DNA of 64,000 nucleotides, from contig NZ_SMBO01000011.1 of the NCBI RefSeq assembly GCF_004342985.1, positions 30,154-94,153 on the forward strand. Direction: 5' to 3'. Every line of letters begins with the position of its first letter. Positions within the stretch are counted from its first letter, which is position 1. Position numbers and translations under genes: made by a program. This DNA comes from Novosphingobium sp. PhB57 (GTDB lineage Bacteria > Pseudomonadota > Alphaproteobacteria > Sphingomonadales > Sphingomonadaceae). Below the pieces are notes generated by a model. The model did not search any database and was not told where the DNA came from. It was given only the letters and a program-made list of their open reading frames with translations. Positions 27,448 through 36,199 of the stretch are shown here, one piece after another.

Positions 27448-27674
27448 TTACTGCAGGCCGAGGAAGCACGACACGCACCGCCCGTCTTGGCGCTCGGCAT
27501 CCCCCGGGCTGATCGCGGCATGGCAGGCCGTGCATTGAGCGCGAGGTACGTAGCCACAGCCCGCGCACATAATGTCCTCGAGCACGAACAGCTCATCCGG
27601 CGCGGATCACTTGAATGATAATCCTCGATGCCGATCTGGATCGACTGGACGGCGTTGGTGAGGATCTTTTCCAT
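27448..27674 (-). pseudogene. Frameshifted zinc-ribbon mini-gene downstream of the nSTAND gene
   Basis: The ATG at 27674 lies 8 bp after the nSTAND stop. The first frame encodes a convincing start, MEKILTNAVQSIQIGIEDY, and becomes unconvincing near 27603. One base back, another frame begins PDELFVLEDIM and encodes a double zinc ribbon, with CAGC, CTAC and CVSC pairs, ending at TAA 27448-27450. Joined by a single -1 shift at about 27602, the product would have roughly 75 residues. It may be a true small partner of the nSTAND protein with a sequencing error, a pseudogene, or a programmed shift. I cannot tell which. Confidence 0.5.
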
Positions 27675-27682
27675 CGCTCGCC

Positions 27683-30007
27683 CTATTTGTCGACATCGTC
27701 GAAGAGCGAGCGTGCGTTGGGTGTCCCCGCGCTTTGGATCGGCTGGGGCGCCTTCTCGGTGGCAATGCTGGTCCAGTCGACCCCATCGTCCTCGTCCTCA
27801 TTTTGGCGCTCCCGCTCTTCCTTGCGTTCCTGGAGGACGAGGATCGACGATCTGAGATTGTCCCGGGCGCCCAAGACCAACGCCTCGCCGTCGCTGTCGA
27901 GCGGCAGCTCTTCGATAACATCCAGCGCCGCGCTGACATATTTGAAATGGCTGACCGGCTCATCGTCGAGATCGGCCTCGTCGACGATACCGTCGATATG
28001 TTCCTCAAGATCAGGCAGCAGGTGGCTGCGCAGCCGCACGCCCAGCGCGATCAGTCGAATAGGCGGGATCAGCGCCACCATCTCCTCATTCTCGACAAAG
28101 GACAGGTCGAGCCGATGGCGCACGGCGTCATCTAGCTGATCAGCCGCCCAGAGGCGCTGGATCCCGGACAGCAGGCTAAGGCGGTGCGCCCGCGCGTAGA
28201 CACCGATCTTGGGATCATAGGTGATCAGTTGCGAACTCCATGACCGGCGCTCGAAGATTCCGGGGCAGCGGCGAACCAATCGCTCGAACACGGTGTCACT
28301 CGCCCGCTCGATCAGGAAACTGAACAGCATGTAATTGGGGTGAAGTTCGTCTGGTGAAGCTGCAAGGCGGTCGATCAAAGCGTCGTCGAGGTCCTCTGGC
28401 ACAATAAGCGCGTCCTGGATCAACGGGCTGTGCTCACAGGTGCAGTTGGCGAGGATGGTTTCGACGGTCGCGCCCCGAATGAGTGCCGCCATCATATGCG
28501 GCTTGGCGCGCAGAATCTCGGTGAGTGCGTCAGCGATTGTCGGATGAGCGAAGCTCCAGCGTGAGCCAGATAGCCGCAGAAAGCTGCCCTTGAGATCCGC
28601 GAAGCAGTCGAGGATTTCAGTCAATCCGATCGACATCAGCTCGGCGACGGCCTTGGCGGCGTCGCGATCATAGCCATTCGTGTTGAACACGCCCTGCTGG
28701 ACGTAGACCAGAATCAATGCGGCGCGAAATTGTGGGTCGAGTGCGTTGATCGTGTCGATCAGATGCTCGCGCGGTTCCCGCATGAACCGGACCAGCGATG
28801 CTTCGCTGGGCACTAGGCTCCTGGTGAAGTTGGCATCGCCGAGCCGCTCGGCGATGCCGGGCAGGAAGGTCTCGACCGCGGCGACCCCCCGGAGATGGTC
28901 CTTCACGCTCGACTTCCAGCTCTGGGTCTGCCCGCCATAATTGATGTGGTTGTAGAGAATCTGCGCGCGCTCCTCGACGCTCAGATCCCCGACGTCAACG
29001 ACTGCGCTATTGTCGGCGAATTCGGCAAGATTGCGCTGGCCGAGACCGCGCTTCGCTGCCTCGTAGATATGCTTGCGCGAGGTGAGCAGGAAGCGGTTTC
29101 CATGACGCACGGCGGCGCGCAGCTTGACGAAGGTCGAAGCCCAATCCTGGACATAGTCCGACCGCAGCTGGTTGGCGCCGAAGGCATCATCGATCCAGAA
29201 GAAGCGCTTGGGATCGTTCGGATTCCAGCCCTCCTCGAAGTCGCGCGGGCTGGTCAGGGCCAGTACGGTATTGTCGGGCACCTCCGAGGCGATCGTCGAC
29301 AGGATCGCGCCGATCGCTGATTTCCCGCTCGACGGATTGCCGAGCAGCAAGACCACGCCATGATCGGCGATCGCGCGGGCAGCGGCGCGGTGGGCGCGGG
29401 TAGGGACATAAGTCTTGAGCTTGGGGACCCAGCTGTCGAGAAGTACCCGGCTCTGCTCGCTCAGTCGCTCGTCGATAATCGCGGTAAGGTCGCCCAAACC
29501 ATAGACTTGCGGCACCATCGCGCGCAGCCGAGCACTACTGCGGATCGCGCGGCAAAGGAACTGGCGGCCCAAAATATGCGGTTTGCGAACGCCTTCGGCT
29601 GTCAGCACTGCACGCAACGCGCGGGCGACGGGGGCATCGACGCTCATGTTGGTCATGAAGATATAGGTATCGGCCTGGCCGCCAGCGACCAACTCGCGGA
29701 CGTGAGCGAGTTCGGGCGTTAAATCGCTCACCCTGAGCGGCTTTGCCGGATCCGAGGTGTGCTTGCACTGGACCGTGCCGATCGCCGCCGCAGACGCCTT
29801 GGCCGGAATAAGGAAAACTGCGTCTTGCCCGCCATCCTGCGCTTCGCGGAAGATTTCGACGGAGCGCTGGAGTGAGATCTCACAGACCTGCGAACACAGG
29901 TCCTGAAAAGCGCGCCACCCGATCGTGTGGAGCGCAAGATCGGACCAGGGACCGACCGCGGTCCGGCGGCCGGGCGTATCAGGACTGAGTGCAGCTGCGG
30001 TCATCAT
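27683..30007 (-). CDS. Mrr-like nuclease fused to an nSTAND NTPase
   Basis: This 774-residue protein starts with a restriction-like domain: WRAFQDLCSQVCE (31-43), D62 in GGQDAVFLI and Q80-C-K82 in GTVQCKHT. A NTPase core follows with Walker A GNPSSGKS (223-230) and Walker B FFWIDD (269-274); TSRKHIYEA is sensor-like. The C-terminal 400 residues are alpha-helical without clear repeats. The layout recalls nSTAND3 proteins and Avs-type sensors, in which a helical C-terminus detects a phage protein and the N-terminal nuclease destroys DNA. The final ~50 residues are acidic and basic in turn (RKEERERQNEDEDDG). It is convergent with the SIR2-SMC operon. Confidence 0.8.
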   Translation of the reverse strand: MMTAAALSPDTPGRRTAVGPWSDLALHTIGWRAFQDLCSQVCEISLQRSVEIFREAQDGGQDAVFLIPAKASAAAIGTVQCKHTSDPAKPLRVSDLTPELAHVRELVAGGQADTYIFMTNMSVDAPVARALRAVLTAEGVRKPHILGRQFLCRAIRSSARLRAMVPQVYGLGDLTAIIDERLSEQSRVLLDSWVPKLKTYVPTRAHRAAARAIADHGVVLLLGNPSSGKSAIGAILSTIASEVPDNTVLALTSPRDFEEGWNPNDPKRFFWIDDAFGANQLRSDYVQDWASTFVKLRAAVRHGNRFLLTSRKHIYEAAKRGLGQRNLAEFADNSAVVDVGDLSVEERAQILYNHINYGGQTQSWKSSVKDHLRGVAAVETFLPGIAERLGDANFTRSLVPSEASLVRFMREPREHLIDTINALDPQFRAALILVYVQQGVFNTNGYDRDAAKAVAELMSIGLTEILDCFADLKGSFLRLSGSRWSFAHPTIADALTEILRAKPHMMAALIRGATVETILANCTCEHSPLIQDALIVPEDLDDALIDRLAASPDELHPNYMLFSFLIERASDTVFERLVRRCPGIFERRSWSSQLITYDPKIGVYARAHRLSLLSGIQRLWAADQLDDAVRHRLDLSFVENEEMVALIPPIRLIALGVRLRSHLLPDLEEHIDGIVDEADLDDEPVSHFKYVSAALDVIEELPLDSDGEALVLGARDNLRSSILVLQERKEERERQNEDEDDGVDWTSIATEKAPQPIQSAGTPNARSLFDDVDK

Positions 30008-30247
30008 CTCCCCCGGGGACGTAGCATCGGCGACCTTGATAGGCTTCGCTTTCAGGGGATGCCAGATGGTCCCGCTACAAACCCTGTCGTGGCGTGGTCG
30101 AGCGACGAGGGACTGGGCTTGCTTGCTACCCGACAGCCGAGGTCGCTCTCTGGTGGGATCGAGTGGGAATGTTCAGATGTGCCGAACGACCATTATCGAG
30201 CGTGTTGCCGCCCTCCGACGGTCGGCTTTCTGCAAGCCATGAATGGC
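30008..30247. other. Junction between the defence island and IS21 left end
   Basis: These 240 bp hold the promoter side of the nSTAND gene and the outer flank of the IS21 element. I find no continuation of the TonB receptor that the element truncates at its other end. Confidence 0.5.
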
Positions 30248-30404
30248 TGTCAACGCCGGTATAAAATGGGGCCAGGCACCGGTTTAAAAAGGGGCCAGTT
30301 GGTTCAGTCAAACAGCCTGGGATTGAGGCTGGGCACTATCGGCAGCGGGGAAGCGGCTGTAGCGGAGCGGAAGCCGATTTCCCGCTGCCGATAGCCGTTT
30401 TTGA

Positions 30405-31226
30405 TTAAGGCATCTTGCTGCTCTCCTTGCCCTTCTGGCGCTTGCGGCTGCTGGCGAGCCGGAAGCTCTCGCCGTTCATCTCGAGGATGTGGACGTGATG
30501 GGTCAGGCGGTCGAGCAGGGCGCCGGTGAGGCGCTCGGAGCCGAACACTGATGTCCATTCGTCGAACGGCAGGTTGCTGGTTATGAGCGTGCTGCCGCGT
30601 TCGTAGCGCTGGCTGAGCACCTCGAACAGCAACTCGCCGCCAACGGCCGTGAACGGCACGTAGCCCAGCTCATCGAGGATCAGCAGCTTTACCGAAGCCA
30701 GATGCTTCTGAAGGGTGCGTAATCGGCGTTCGTCCCTGGCTTCCATGAGGTCATGCACCAGCGCTGCCGCTGTAGTGAATGCTACGCTGAGCCCTTTCTG
30801 GCAGGCGGCAAGGCCCAGTGCCAGGGCGGCGTGCGTCTTGCCGGTGCCGCTCGGCCCGAGCGCGATGACATTGCGCCGCCGCTCGATCCATTCCCCGCGT
30901 GCCAGTTCCAGCACAAGCGCCTTGTTCAGCGAAGGCTGGGCTGCAAAATCGAAGGTGTCGAAGCTCTTGGTGTGCGGGAATCTGGCCATGCGGATGCGGC
31001 GCTCGACCATCCGGCGTTCGCGATCGATCCGCTCGAGTTCGCACAGGCGCAGTAGATAGCGCGCATAATCGGCGCGGTCCTGCGCGGCCTCCAGGGCGAC
31101 TTTCTCGTGCTCACGCACGAAGGTCGGCAGCTTCAGTGCCTTGAGGTGGTTGGCCAGCAGCACCGCTGGCGGCACGCTGGTCGAAGCCTGCTCAATGGCG
31201 GGCAGCGGCATCAGGTTCTCGGTCAT
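30405..31226 (-). CDS. istB: IS21 helper ATPase IstB
   Basis: The 273-residue AAA+ protein carries Walker A GPSGTGKTH (about residue 144), Walker B LLILDELGY, and the ending family motif YERGSTLITSNLPFDEW. It is the DnaA/DnaC-like helper that directs the IstA transposase to target DNA. It overlaps istA by 4 bp and is complete, so the element may still be active. Confidence 0.93.
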   Translation of the reverse strand: MTENLMPLPAIEQASTSVPPAVLLANHLKALKLPTFVREHEKVALEAAQDRADYARYLLRLCELERIDRERRMVERRIRMARFPHTKSFDTFDFAAQPSLNKALVLELARGEWIERRRNVIALGPSGTGKTHAALALGLAACQKGLSVAFTTAAALVHDLMEARDERRLRTLQKHLASVKLLILDELGYVPFTAVGGELLFEVLSQRYERGSTLITSNLPFDEWTSVFGSERLTGALLDRLTHHVHILEMNGESFRLASSRKRQKGKESSKMP

Positions 31227-32743
31227 GCTGCCGCTCCAGGAGCCGAAGCAGTCGTCCCGGACAGCAGGCCCAGATAACTGCGTGGATTGGTTCGCCCAAC
31301 ATGGGCGCGAGGCAGATGCGGATAGAGCTCCAGATCCAGACGCGGGGGGCGCTGCTCAAGGCGTGCCAGCGCAATCATCTTCACTGCATCAAAGCTGATC
31401 GCCCCCATCTCCAGCGCCCGCGCCACTGCCCATTCGACAAGGGTTTGCTCGAATTTCTCACATAGGCGCAGCACCTGAATGAACTCACGTCGACCTTCTT
31501 TGCCGCTGCGGGCCTCCATCAAACGACGGATACGGTGCATCGGTTCGGCCAGCACCCAGCCATCCAGCGGCGCAGCCTGATCCAGCGCGCGTGGCTTGCG
31601 CTCCAGTAGCGCCAGATAATGCAGCGGATTGGGGATGAAGTCTTCGCGTTCATAGCTGCGCGGGTGCACCGCAATCCGTTCCCCGCCGCAGATCACCTCA
31701 ACCCTCTCGACATAGCCTTTTATCACCACCTCCTGGTGGGCGTAGGCGGTCGGCACCGAGTAATCATTGGTGCGGTAGCGCACGAGCGACATCGACGAGG
31801 CACGGCCCGTCACCATATGGCACGGATCGAACGCAGTCGCCGGCAACGCCATGAATGCCGCCAGGTCTGCCTCCATCCTTGTCGCTATGCTCTGCTCATT
31901 CCCGCGCAGCACAGCTTGACGGCGTTCCACGCATTGTTCGAGAAAGCGAGCGTTCATCGCATCAAAGCTCTCGGCCACCGGCATCGGCACCATGAAGTGA
32001 CGCCGAACATAGCCAACCAATCCCTCGACCTTGCCTTTGTCATTGCCCTTGCCAGGGCGACCAAACTTGTCCTCGAACAGGTAATGGCTCTGCAGAGTGG
32101 AAAACATCCGGCTACGTTCACGCTTCCCGTCGCCCAGGATCTGCGCCACGGCCAGCTTGGTGTTATCGTACAGGATGGACTGCGGGATGCCGCCGAAGAA
32201 GGCGAACGCCGCCACATGGCCTTCACAAAAAGCCTCGGCTACTTCGGCCGGATACGCTTTGACAAACGGCGCATCGCTGTGCGGTAAATCCATGCAGAAA
32301 TAGTGAAATCGCAGCAACTTGCCGCCGATGATCCCGTCCGCCTCGCCAAAGTCCACCTGGGCGTGACCCGGCTTGTGGCTTAGCGGAATGAACACCTCGC
32401 GGCTGTGGAGCTTTGCGCTCGCCACATAATCGCGGACAATCGTGATGCCGCCAGCATACCCGTGCTCATCGCGAAGCCGCTCGAATATCCGAAACGCCGT
32501 ATGGCGCTGCTTGAAATGCACCGTGCGATCCTCAACCAGTATCCGGTCAATGATCTCGGTGAACTCCGCAAGCTTGCGGCTGTAGCTCCTACCCGACCGC
32601 CCGTGCTGCGGCGGTTCCGGAAAGGTCAGCATCTTGTCCACCGTCTTGCGGTTGACGCCAAAATAACGCGCAGCACCCCGACGGCTCATCCCCTCGATCA
32701 TCACCGCACGCCGGACCTTCTGATAAAGCTCCACTCTCTTCAT
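31223..32743 (-). CDS. istA: IS21 transposase IstA
   Basis: The 506-residue DDE transposase begins with an HTH (MSRRGAARYFGVNRKTVDKM). Its rve catalytic core contains AQVDFGEADG (first Asp), ILYDNTKLAV (second Asp) and DKGKVEGLVGYVRR (Glu). A C-terminal region matches the family to the end. Its length and motifs indicate a full-length enzyme, translated ahead of istB. Confidence 0.93.
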   Translation of the reverse strand: MKRVELYQKVRRAVMIEGMSRRGAARYFGVNRKTVDKMLTFPEPPQHGRSGRSYSRKLAEFTEIIDRILVEDRTVHFKQRHTAFRIFERLRDEHGYAGGITIVRDYVASAKLHSREVFIPLSHKPGHAQVDFGEADGIIGGKLLRFHYFCMDLPHSDAPFVKAYPAEVAEAFCEGHVAAFAFFGGIPQSILYDNTKLAVAQILGDGKRERSRMFSTLQSHYLFEDKFGRPGKGNDKGKVEGLVGYVRRHFMVPMPVAESFDAMNARFLEQCVERRQAVLRGNEQSIATRMEADLAAFMALPATAFDPCHMVTGRASSMSLVRYRTNDYSVPTAYAHQEVVIKGYVERVEVICGGERIAVHPRSYEREDFIPNPLHYLALLERKPRALDQAAPLDGWVLAEPMHRIRRLMEARSGKEGRREFIQVLRLCEKFEQTLVEWAVARALEMGAISFDAVKMIALARLEQRPPRLDLELYPHLPRAHVGRTNPRSYLGLLSGTTASAPGAAA

Positions 32744-32842
32744 CCTTCTCCTCCGCCCAAAAACGGAGGTTAGCAGGACTGGCCCCTTTTTATCCCGGTG
32801 CTCTCAGCCGACGGATGGCCCCTTTTATTACCGGTGTTCTCA

Positions 32843-33388
32843 CTCGCCATTGCCGACCGGTACGTTGAAACCGACGCCGGGATTCTGACCGCCGCCGAAG
32901 TTCTGCGGGATGGCGGCAAGCACTTCGGGCAGGCTCGTGTGCCCGCTATCGTCAATTTGCCGGCGGTTCAGCGTGATCACTTGGGAAGCCAGTGGCGCTC
33001 CCGCGATGCGCGAACCCGTTACGACGATCTCGGCGCTTTTCAGCGAGGATTTCCCCGCCTCGTCGCTCGCCTCCGGTCGCCCCCCGATGATGATGGCATC
33101 CTTTCGGTATTCAATCTTCAGTCCGGAGCCAGAGAGCAGTCGACGCACTGCTTCGTCCGCGCTGTACGCCCCCTGGAGGCGGGGAGCACGCCGGCCGATG
33201 ACGGCTTCCGAACTGAAGATTATTTCGCGACCCGAAAGACGGCTGACGGCTTGGAGCGCGTCGCCAAGCTCGCCGGCTTCGAGATTGTAGTTTTTTTTGT
33301 CAGATTGGGCGTAGGCGGCGGGTGCCGCGTAGAGCATGGATGCCAGGATCGAGGCATCCATCAGATAAAGCCTTATTCTATTTTTCAT
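32843..33388 (-). pseudogene. TonB-dependent receptor with STN domain, truncated by IS21
   Basis: The surviving ~180 residues comprise a signal peptide (cleavage likely after AYA), an STN signalling domain (LEAGELGDALQAVSRLSG to KDAIIIGG), and the beginning of the plug (SAEIVVTGSRIAGAPL, SLPEVLAAIPQNFGGG). The protein then runs into the IS21 end at VPVGNGE. A full receptor needs ~600 more residues for the barrel, and these are absent on the other side of the element. The STN domain and the upstream fecI/fecR-type genes show it was a ferric-siderophore or similar signalling receptor. Confidence 0.88.
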
Positions 33389-33482
33389 TATTCCCCCCTG
33401 TAGGGATCCAGTCATTTTGACTGGTCTTTGCAGGAGGCATCGCGGCAGCACGGATAACTACGGGGGAGGGACGAGATTTTTT

Positions 33483-34535
33483 TCAATCTCTTTTTCGCAA
33501 GGTCAATTCGCCGGCCGCTGTCCTATCGATTTCCAGCCCGAACAGCGCCGCGAGCCGGTCTGCTACCATTTCAGTGTCATCGATCCGAAAGCGGCCGCTG
33601 ACGCGCAATTGACCGATCGAAGGGTTGGCGAAAAGGATGGTGTTTCCTGATGCCGCATGAGTTTGGGCAACTACCTCGGCAAGCGGCGTCCTATCGAATA
33701 CCCGAGGTTCGTCATGCTTGAAGGAACTGTCGGCCAACTCTGACACTGTACCTGCCGGAGCAGCAAGGGGGCGTTCGTTCCCGATGCTGAATGCCACACT
33801 TTCGCCCGGTTCAAGGCGCGAGAAGGGCGCGATCGAACCGTCTGGTTCCCGCGGTCGCTCGATATCTATAACGCCCCTGACCAGGTTTACCGCCACGCGG
33901 CTGTCAGGTGTGAGCCGGACATCGAAGATCGTCCCGCGCGCGGTCACGCTCCCGCCCCCTGCAAGGACAACGAACGGACGCCGTTCATGAGCGACTTCAA
34001 AGCGGGCCATGCCGCTCTCGAGCCGCAGCTCCCGGCGATCGGCGCTGAACTTGCGGGTGAGAACACTGCCCGCGGCTAGCGTAGCGGTCGAACCATCGGG
34101 TAAATGCACCGCAAGCGTAGAACTGGCACCAGCTACGTACCGTTCGCTCTGTACCGGCTCGAGTGCGGCGCTTTTCACCGAAGATTCGACCATCTCGAAT
34201 TGTGAACGTCCAAGAAAAATGAACGCGCTCGATGCAAGTCCGATCGCAAGCGCAGCAGCGACGGAAAGCCATGTTAGCCAGGCGTGCCTCTGTCCGTTAT
34301 CGTTTGCAACGCCGCCGCGCCCGGCGTGTTCTGCTGCGAGAAAACGCCCCATCGCAAAGACTTCACCGGCGCGCTCGTAAGCGGTTTGGTGAAGGGGGGC
34401 ATGATTGAGCCATTTCTCGAAGTCGTTCCGGAAGTCATCGGCATCCGGGCCGCGCATTCGGGCGAACCAGATTGCACCTTCCTCAAGAAGTTTGTCTGGT
34501 ACGGAGGCGGCGGCTGAGGCGCGGCGTTCACTCAT
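33483..34535 (-). CDS. FecR-family anti-sigma/signal-transducing protein
   Basis: The 350-residue protein has an N-terminal cytosolic DUF4880 domain (LLEEGAIWFARMRGPDADDF with FEKWLNHAPLHQTAYERA), one membrane helix near residue 95 (LSVAAALAIGLASSAFIFLG), a periplasmic FecR domain (VHLPDGSTATLAAGSVLTR), and a C-terminal STN-like part (FDRTPLAEVVAQTHAASG). It receives the signal from a TonB receptor and controls the ECF sigma factor encoded upstream. The start at MSERRAS overlaps the sigma gene by 8 bp. With its receptor broken, the cascade probably lacks input. Confidence 0.9.
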   Translation of the reverse strand: MSERRASAAASVPDKLLEEGAIWFARMRGPDADDFRNDFEKWLNHAPLHQTAYERAGEVFAMGRFLAAEHAGRGGVANDNGQRHAWLTWLSVAAALAIGLASSAFIFLGRSQFEMVESSVKSAALEPVQSERYVAGASSTLAVHLPDGSTATLAAGSVLTRKFSADRRELRLESGMARFEVAHERRPFVVLAGGGSVTARGTIFDVRLTPDSRVAVNLVRGVIDIERPREPDGSIAPFSRLEPGESVAFSIGNERPLAAPAGTVSELADSSFKHDEPRVFDRTPLAEVVAQTHAASGNTILFANPSIGQLRVSGRFRIDDTEMVADRLAALFGLEIDRTAAGELTLRKRD

Positions 34536-35073
34536 GGCCCGAGAGTGCCTTTCCGATCCGATGAACGGCATGAGCAACATGCCATTCCACGGTTCTCACG
34601 CTGATACCCAGCTTCTTAGCGATGTCCCGCTGGGGCATGTCTTCGGCGCGGTGCAGCATGAAGACCTCCCTTGTTTTCGGCGGTAGAGCGTCGATTGCAG
34701 CTCTATACAATCCCTGCATTTGAGCTAGTTCGAGTGCAGCATCGGGCTGCTCGGGCTCGGCGGCAAGGGACAGATCATCCCACGGCATGGCCTTGCTTTT
34801 CGCCCAGGAACTAGAGCGGTCGGCGAGAAGATGCCGCAGGATTCCCTGAATGTACGAGCCTGGATTATCCTGGGCGGCTGCACCGCGCGCGGCAATCAGG
34901 CGCGCGAATGCTTCCTGAACGAGATCGGCCCGCTCCTCTTCGATCCAGATTTTGCGCTTCAGGAACTGAAGCAATTTTGGAGCCTCCCGGCGATAGAAAC
35001 TGTCGAATTCCTTCCGGTTATCAAACAGGGTTTCCGATGCGCTTTCGCGCTTTTCTTTTTCAAACTGCAGCAT
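34528..35073 (-). CDS. FecI-type ECF sigma factor
   Basis: The 181-residue protein has sigma region 2 (EFDSFYRREAPKLLQFLKRK, ERADLVQEAFARLIAA) and region 4 (IDALPPKTREVFMLHRAEDM, IAKKLGISVRTVEWHVAHAV), the standard FecI pair. The start is set at MLQFEKEK because the preceding residues of the longer frame are not sigma-like. It heads the fecI-fecR-receptor unit and should activate the receptor gene and its own operon. Confidence 0.9.
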   Translation of the reverse strand: MLQFEKEKRESASETLFDNRKEFDSFYRREAPKLLQFLKRKIWIEEERADLVQEAFARLIAARGAAAQDNPGSYIQGILRHLLADRSSSWAKSKAMPWDDLSLAAEPEQPDAALELAQMQGLYRAAIDALPPKTREVFMLHRAEDMPQRDIAKKLGISVRTVEWHVAHAVHRIGKALSGHE

Positions 35074-35343
35074 CGCTATCACGACACTGCGGAGATGCCG
35101 ATGCACGATGTGCTTTCGGCAGGGAAACGATATGAAACGCGCACAACAGGTCCACCACCGGTGGCGGGCATTCATTTCCAGTGCTTGCGCGCGACCTGGA
35201 TGGTCCCGCTCCTGTTCATGCGTGGAAGGCTTTACCTGCAGCCGGCACCCCGCCTCTCAACTCCGCGCTGCATTGCATACAATGCTCTCGTTTGAAAATG
35301 AGTTCAAGTCTTCGGCATTGCGTGCGTGGCACAATTCCTGAAA

Positions 35344-35751
35344 TTACCTTCTCGATGTCGAGTTCCTATCGAGAAGGGCAAGGACTTCTGCGCTTGTTGC
35401 CCAGTCATCGAGGAATCGATCGATCGCCTGCCTGCCTCTGTCCGTGAGGTCCACTATCGTCCGCCGACCATCGCAGTCGTCCGGGCCGGTCCTGACCATT
35501 GCTTCTTTCACCATGCGATGGACAATCCTTTGCGAGTTGCGTTCGGACGTACTCGAAACGGAGGTGAGGCCGGTCAGCGAACAGGGGGGACCATCCGGTT
35601 TGGCATAAAGGTGGAAGAGCATCTCGAGAGCGGGCTGGCTGAAGAGATCGAGCCCGAGCTCTCTCGTCAGGAGCTGCAGCCCCCGCAAGGTTACTCCAAC
35701 CATCAAGTGGCGGTTGGAATGCCGTTCCATGTTCTGATCGTAAGTGCCCAT
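35344..35751 (-). CDS. MarR-type winged-helix regulator
   Basis: The 135-residue protein fits the MarR size and pattern. The middle helix region LEMLFHLYAKPDGPPCSLTG and SERNSQRIVHRMVKEAMVRT form the DNA-binding wing, with VDLTDRGRQAIDRF as the C-terminal helix. The start at MGTYDQN is preferred since GGAGGTGG lies just upstream. Its target is not evident: the nearest genes are the sigma factor on the same strand and a toprim protein on the other. Confidence 0.72.
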   Translation of the reverse strand: MGTYDQNMERHSNRHLMVGVTLRGLQLLTRELGLDLFSQPALEMLFHLYAKPDGPPCSLTGLTSVSSTSERNSQRIVHRMVKEAMVRTGPDDCDGRRTIVDLTDRGRQAIDRFLDDWATSAEVLALLDRNSTSRR

Positions 35752-36199
35752 CAACCCCACCTCCGGGTTCCAGTCTGTTCTTGGCGCCATGCGCTACGGG
35801 TGCCAGATCCGTGGCGCTGCCATTCTTGCCGGGAACTAGCGTCTGTCTTGGATCTCGCTGCCTCAGATCGATTTGTCGCCAAACATTGAAAAGATGGGCG
35901 GTGTTGCCGTTCTTCGGCAGAAGCCGGCAACGCAAAAACCTCCGATCTCTGCGGTGAAAAGGAATGGTATGCTGCGCCGCGCACAAAGAAATTCCCATGA
36001 CTGGAGATGCTTGCCATTGAATGCTCCCTCAGGTGTTTCCCGGTACGAAGATGACACGAGCACAAATTCTTTCTTGAACCATATTGTCCAAAAAGTGTCA
36101 CAATCCGCCCGAGCGCAGGAAAATGGCTGGGGCAGAAGAGAGGAGGGTTGGGGAGGTACGTGGCTGGTCGATCAGCCATTATCTCTGGAGATCAGCGCA

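Larger units (their letters stand above)
30248..32842 (-). mobile_element. IS21-family insertion sequence (complete)
   Basis: The element carries istA and istB and has matching imperfect ends: TGTCAACGCCGGTA at the left and, on the opposite strand at the right, TGAGAACACCGGTA. Each end holds two copies of a motif like CCGGTNTAAAANGGGGCCA (left 30254-30297, right 32785-32833), the multiple terminal repeats usual for IS21 elements. No matching short target duplication is visible in the flanks (left ...ATGGC, right CTCGC...), which suggests rearrangement after insertion. Boundaries may be off by a few bases. Confidence 0.85.

Noticed and set aside
27396..27674. Uninterrupted 92-residue reading after the nSTAND gene
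   Set aside because: The start is convincing, but beyond about residue 25 the sequence is shadow-like, while the neighbouring frame encodes an ordered zinc ribbon; a frameshift explains it better.
30235..32855. Target-site duplication of the IS21 element
   Set aside because: GCCAT occurs in both flanks, but not directly at the element ends, so it is probably chance.
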